Below are positions 18,254 through 22,315 of a stretch of 22,315 nt of DNA, in pieces. The DNA lies in assembly GCA_021464525.1 (NCBI GenBank), contig JADRCO010001126.1:1-22315 (forward strand). The letters are read 5' to 3'. The notes under the pieces were generated by a model. That model did not search any database. It was given only the letters and a program-made list of their open reading frames with translations, and was not told where the DNA came from. Numbering within the stretch: the stretch's first letter is position 1; each line of letters opens with the position of its first letter. The DNA comes from Rhizophagus sp. LPA8_4_AMF (Eukaryota; Glomeromycota; Glomeromycetes; Glomerales; Glomeraceae). A program made the translations under genes and the position numbers.

Positions 18254-18650
18254 CTTTTTTATTATTCGCATCAAATATGTCATCACCATTTTCTCTTGGA
18301 CATAAAAAGGTCAATCTAGATCACTTATTTTTCTTTTTGTGTTCTCTGCATTAATTCTGTGCATTTGTGCTTTTATATGTCGGTTTAAGCTAGACAAATC
18401 GGAATAGACAGTATTTCAAATATCGCATTAACTGTATCCTTATTGTTAGTTGCCGAATTGGACACGAGAATTTTTTGGTGTATCGGCATCATTGATCATA
18501 TTTTCACCGATTTCATTTTCTTCTTTTATCAATCCTAACCTCTGTTTCGCCCAATAAAGTTTTCAAATTATTTGAAAGTTTCTCAAGTTCCTGTAGGTTG
18601 GTAAATATCACACCTATAACCTTGCAAGTGTATAGTTTATCATAAAAGGT
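18254..18650 (-). pseudogene. Frameshifted coding remnant, unidentified
   Basis: The minus strand encodes consecutive hydrophilic, helical-looking pieces in shifting frames. The first is 45 codons from 18650, including FYDKLYTCKVIGVIFTNLQE, LEKLSNNLKTLLGETEVRID and a stop at 18515-18513. Next are ENEIGENMINDADTPKNSRV, NNKDTVNAIFEILS, SSLNRHIKAQMHRINAENTK and, after another shift, LTFLCPRENGDDIFDANNKK, ending at a GTAAGG donor (exon end 18254). At least four frame changes are needed. The consistent strand, order and terminal donor mark it as a former exon. The NLQELEKLSNNLKTLL stretch could be coiled coil. No family is recognised. Confidence 0.45.
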
Positions 18651-18659
18651 TTATAAATT

Positions 18660-18990
18660 GTAAGAAATTTGTGAAAAATAAACTTTAACAAAAAATTTTA
18701 TTAGAAACAATTGAAAAAAAAAATGGAGGAAATCAGGAAATCAGATTAAATTTACATTTGGTTACAAAATTAGCGGTTGTACACTTGTACTAAATTGAAA
18801 ACAGTGATAATATAAAAAAATTAAATTTTTAGTTAAAAATACAATTAAAATATTTAAGTCACTGGACACTGGGTCAAAGTAAACGTACGATCTGATTTGA
18901 TGGGTTGGGTTTAAGTTCATGCATGTCACAGGTCAACAAATTATACAACCCTAACTCACCCCTAAATACAAGTTAGGTCGGGTTTGACCT
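18660..18990. other. Spacer in the decayed minus-strand region
   Basis: Mostly AT-rich and non-coding. A G+C-richer part at 18880-18985 includes GGGTTGGGTT and its near complement AACCCTAACTC, without a recognisable gene. Confidence 0.35.
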
Positions 18991-19009
18991 GACCCTTTCA
19001 GAATATTAG

Positions 19010-19235
19010 TTTGGATATTTAGATTTTTATGGTTTGAACATCTAGGTTATCATGGTCTTTAGTATCGTTTTGGGATTTTGGGTTATCTCTATCAGTTTGC
19101 TGTTGTTGGTTGTTTAAGGGAAACAAGTTCTACCAAGTTTTCTTGATCTTTCTTTCTAGGACTTTTCATGTTGTCATTGTTTTCTTGGATTTCCAAAATA
19201 AGTTTTCCATTGTAAGGTTCACCTGATTTCTTAAT
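19010..19235 (-). pseudogene. Coding remnant exon, charged/Gln-rich
   Basis: After an intron-like stretch (19314-19236, GTAAGT...GTTATTAG, 79 bases) the minus strand reads IKKSGEPYNGKLILEIQENN, then NMKSPRKKDQENLVELVSLK and QPTTAN to a stop at 19094-19092. A neighbouring frame continues QQQQTDRDNPKSQNDTKDHD and NLDVQTIKI. The strong hydrophilic composition and the splice junction support former coding; the frame change just before the Gln run suggests a slippage indel. The same 79-base intron length appears elsewhere in the window. It is probably part of the same gene as 18254-18650, but the link is not proven. Confidence 0.45.
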
Positions 19236-19314
19236 CTAATAACAGGTAACATAAGCCAAAATCAAAAGAATAAAATTCTTATAATCTTTATTTCTTATTA
19301 AAGAAAAAACTTAC

Positions 19315-19420
19315 TTCTCTAATATAATTCACTCAGTTGATTAAATCAAATTGCAATATTCTTTAAAATGAATGGGACCATTCAGGGCATTGAATGTTTT
19401 CCCTGTCATTTTATAAAAAA
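19315..19420 (-). pseudogene. Upstream remnant exon, unidentified
   Basis: The minus strand reads MTGKTFNALNGPIHFKEYCN followed by LI and a stop, about 30 bases before a GTAAGT donor (exon end 19315). A second frame reads NDRENIQCPEWSHSF over the same DNA, so the true frame is uncertain. No family is recognised. Confidence 0.3.
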
Positions 19421-19604
19421 AATTACTTGCATCTTTATAATGAACATGAGCATAACTAAAATTGATCTAATGTTAGTATACTATATATTTATAGATGACC
19501 AATCTAATGTTAATTCAAATTACCCCCTATTAGTATTTTTCTTAATATGTATGAATAGAAGTAATGTTTTAGCTTTAATCCAATTTTTAATTTCCTTATA
19601 ATCA

Positions 19605-19955
19605 AAACCTTAAATCATGATCCTTATTATATCCTCCTCCCTCATTATCATCCTCTTCTTCATGATAGATCCTTCCATGTATACTGAGTTTTCTGCTTTT
19701 CCACAACAATAGTACCCGTAACTTTCTAGAATAAAAAAAATTTAAATATGTAGTTTAATAGGGTAAATAAAGTAAAATTTTTACAAAGAGAAAAAACAAT
19801 ACTTTCATAAAAAAATGAGTAGATAAAATAAGAAGGCTTTCACAAAGAAGCAAAGAAGAAGAAGGGTCCAATAAAGAAACTTTTTTTCTTTTGAAAGGAA
19901 GACATACCTGATTCCTCCTCCAAAATCAGTAGACCTTTCCAAAAAAAGCTTCCAT
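19605..19955 (-). pseudogene. Two-exon minus-strand remnant
   Basis: ATG at 19955 begins 16 codons (MEAFFGKVY, a TGA at 19928-19926, then FWRRNQ) ending at a GTATGT donor (19908). The acceptor TTCTAG joins in phase 0 to VTGTIVVEKQKTQYTWKDLS and a stop at 19662-19660. The downstream frames HEEEDDNEGGGYNKDHDLRF and DYKEIKNWIKAKTLLLF suggest further coding that is out of frame. The alternative join through GGGIR is also in phase, so the frame is not certain. The in-frame TGA argues for an inactive copy. Unidentified. Confidence 0.3.
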
Positions 19956-20058
19956 TAAAGTTTGAAGCAAAAAAGAAGAAAAAAGCCTTTCATGAAGGAA
20001 GTGAAGTACTCCCAATAATGAAATTTATTTTTAACTATGTCATTTTTAATCCAAAACA

Positions 20059-20178
20059 ATTAAATTTCAAGACAGAAAATATTGTATGTTAAGCAACTGA
20101 TTAAATTTTGAGAGAAAATATTGTACATTAAACAAATAATTAAAATTTGTGGGAAAATATTCTACATTAATAAATCTG
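20059..20178. repeat. 40-base tandem triplicate
   Basis: Three imperfect copies begin at 20059, 20100 and 20139, sharing ATTAAATTT, GAAAATATTGTA and a following ACATTAA-like word. Each unit is 39-41 bases. The minus-strand open frame across it merely shows the repeat as NVEYF, NVQYF and NIQYF and is not taken as a gene. Confidence 0.75.
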
Positions 20179-22033
20179 ATTGTCATTACTATAATACTAT
20201 AATTAATTCTATTGTTATTTGTTATTTTTACTCGTAAAAGTGATGAAAAAATGTAACTTTTCACGATTGATAGTCGATCACGCTCGTAAGTAACCTTTTT
20301 TGTATTCTGTACTCGAAATTTAATGTTGACAATAAAGAATTTTTAACGTATTTATTACTTCATTTCTCCTATTATAGTTAAATGTTTTATTATCTCATTG
20401 CGAGCTACAGAATATATTTACTGTATTCTAATAGCTTGTTTTACTTAAAAGGTTATAACAGCTTTGTTCTGATCTCTAAATCAAATTTCGTGATCTATTA
20501 AAATAATAGAAAAAAAAATTGATTTATCAGTTAAGATAATCATGCACTTCACATGATTGGTTTTGCCGATATGTAACCTTTTAGATACAATTCTTTTAAA
20601 ATGATATTATTATTTTTATTCTCTGAAGCGTAAGCATAGGACATTTCAGTTTTACACGTGTAGGACCAACGACCATTAATATTATTGACGCCTGTATTTA
20701 TATTTCAAATATTTTCTATGGAAAAAAAGGGCCGTTATATATTTCAATTATGTCATATAATCAAATAAATAATTATCGCGTGTAAAACTTTTTCAACAAG
20801 CAAATCCGCATTCTAATTTTAAACATACAAATTAATTAAACGTACATAATATTTTGTTACATTCTTCACAAAAATTTGGTCCAGAAAAATTGGATTTTAA
20901 TCCTCACAATAATTATGAATTTAAAATTTATTTAAAATTCTTTGAACTTTATCGAATAATTCATTTATTTGTCTCTTTTACGATATTTTAATAAGTAAAT
21001 TTGCATTTTAATTTAAATTTTCTTTTGTAATATGTATGAATTAAATATTTATTCAATTTTTCTATTAATAATTTTGAATTCGTTTACAAGTGGCTTTATC
21101 CAGTTTCACTAACTCCCAAAAAATCCATTGGCACATCTTAAGTTACAACCGTATATTATAACCAAAGGTACGCATGAATATACTACGTAAAAGAGAATTA
21201 CCATTCCAACACTAAAAAGGTATGTTATCTCAACATGGAAATACAATTTTATGGATAAAGCGTAATATCAAAAAGATTATCGTTGATCTACAACTCTTTC
21301 GGAAGCGGGAACATCATTGATATTGTATTCGAAAACTGAAATAATTGTGTTCTAGATTCTTACTGTACACAATACAGCAGAATTATTTCGTAACCAAGGG
21401 AAGTCGGTGCTTCGTACATTTTGAACTGAACAGATTACCAGATTACGGTAACAAATATACAAATTTAATTTGTATCATATGATTTCATATGTATTTCACG
21501 AGTCAAATAAGAATATATTCTTCTAATCTATTCTAAGGTTGTTACAATATGAAAGTAGAAGGATCTCATCACGCTCATTGCTTTTTTTCCGAAATGACAA
21601 TAACTCTATAAATGAAGGACACGGTACACATTCAATAAGGTGACAAAATAAAGCGTATTATTCTTTCAATGGCACAAAAACTCCAATGTTTTAATGATCC
21701 ATATATCCCCAGTAAATAACTATTGTTGCATCCCCCTATTTTGTTATGAATTGGTATGACATTGTGTCTTATTGATGGCGCACTACTATCCTTCCATAAC
21801 AAATAGTAATAAGAACGTTACTTTATTTCGAATTCCCCCGTTTTGTAAGTTAACAGACAATAAATATTACCGTAACATGACCTGAAATTAACCGATCCTA
21901 ACAGCATCATCTCCAGTTGACGCTGTCTTTTCTTCGAAAAGTCCGTTGTACATTAGTAAATATACTATTTTTTTTTAATAAAAAAAAAATTTTTTTTTCT
22001 TATTTTAAAAACAATGTTACATAATAATTGTAT
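20179..22033. other. Long AT-rich stretch without a gene
   Basis: Over 1.8 kb I see no open frame with protein-like composition on either strand. Features are limited to A/T homopolymers, including a T9-A9-T10-like run at about 21969-21999 that can fold on itself, and small palindromes such as CATATG near 21480-21500. Confidence 0.45.
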
Positions 22034-22065
22034 AAGGGAGGTGTTCTTTCGCCACAACCTCCCTT
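22034..22065. repeat. Inverted repeat AAGGGAGGT/ACCTCCCTT
   Basis: Nine-base perfect arms (22034-22042 and 22057-22065) enclose a 14-base loop. It is G+C-rich relative to its surroundings. It may belong to a transcribed region beyond the window edge or be a relic transposon end. Confidence 0.5.
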
Positions 22066-22203
22066 CAATAATAAGTAGTTTAAATTAAACATTAAACAGG
22101 TTTAACAGCTTGAATCATTTTCAAAATATTTCACTGTCCCCAACAGTCTAGGACTAAAACATGTAAAATACACAAAAATAAAAGCAACTATACCAAATAC
22201 AAA

Positions 22204-22224
22204 ATATATATATATATATATATA
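22204..22224. repeat. (AT)n microsatellite
   Basis: About ten uninterrupted AT dinucleotides, likely length-variable between strains. Confidence 0.85.
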
Positions 22225-22315
22225 AACAAGAAATTGATTTATTAGCAGGGGAGCTGCTATTTGATTTATTTCATTGCATTATAAAATAATAAGGACTATT
22301 TAAAAGAGGGAACCA

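Noticed and set aside
1-22315. tRNA, rRNA, CRISPR array
   Set aside because: I searched by eye for B-box-like GGTTCRANTCC words, conserved rRNA segments and regularly spaced direct repeats and found none convincing.

Overview
This window looks like nuclear DNA from a very AT-rich eukaryote, most likely a fungus. Genes are sparse, and the one clear gene has short GT-AG introns of about 71-135 bases. Several minus-strand gene fragments resemble lineage-expanded families (a BACK-domain fragment, a DIRS-type reverse transcriptase fragment). Together these suggest an arbuscular mycorrhizal fungus of the Rhizophagus type. That assignment is an inference from gene style and composition; no marker gene in the window proves it. 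I saw no tRNA, rRNA, CRISPR array or bacterial-style operon.

Layout. 1-3.6 kb is intergenic, with a short interstitial telomere-type repeat (about 1.33 kb), one small unknown plus-strand ORF (1703-1975) and a weak coding-like fragment near 0.35-0.56 kb. 3.6-5.2 kb holds fragmented minus-strand coding-like stretches with stops and frame changes. 6.5-7.2 kb has two weak minus-strand candidate exons. 7.26-7.98 kb is a truncated, frameshifted BACK-domain gene remnant whose next exon encodes four tandem Pro/Trp-Asp repeats. 8.5-8.85 and 9.5-9.83 kb are two diverged copies of one segment. 10.5-10.94 kb is a decayed DIRS-like RT/RNase H fragment. 11.3-11.6 kb has two adjacent minisatellites. 12.36-12.72 kb is a TTAA-flanked MITE.

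The only gene I can model end to end is at 12.84-14.82 kb on the minus strand: a seven-exon SLC17/ACS-family MFS anion transporter of about 472 residues. It keeps the four residues linked to proton and substrate binding in the family, but probably carries a one-base frameshift 38-50 bases before its stop. A TATA-like site and an AATAAA signal bracket it.

Beyond it, 15.67-16.26 kb is a T-rich tract. 16.43-16.59 kb has a recurring 9-mer. 16.76-17.16 kb is a second MITE with perfect 29-base inverted repeats. 17.28-17.90 kb is a purine-rich imperfect minisatellite. 18.25-19.96 kb is another decayed minus-strand gene or gene pair with recognisable exon borders. 20.06-20.18 kb is a 40-base triplicate, and the rest is featureless AT-rich DNA ending in a hairpin and an (AT)n microsatellite. 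The genes do not form a shared pathway. The window reads as one living transporter gene set in a graveyard of duplicated gene fragments and small transposons.
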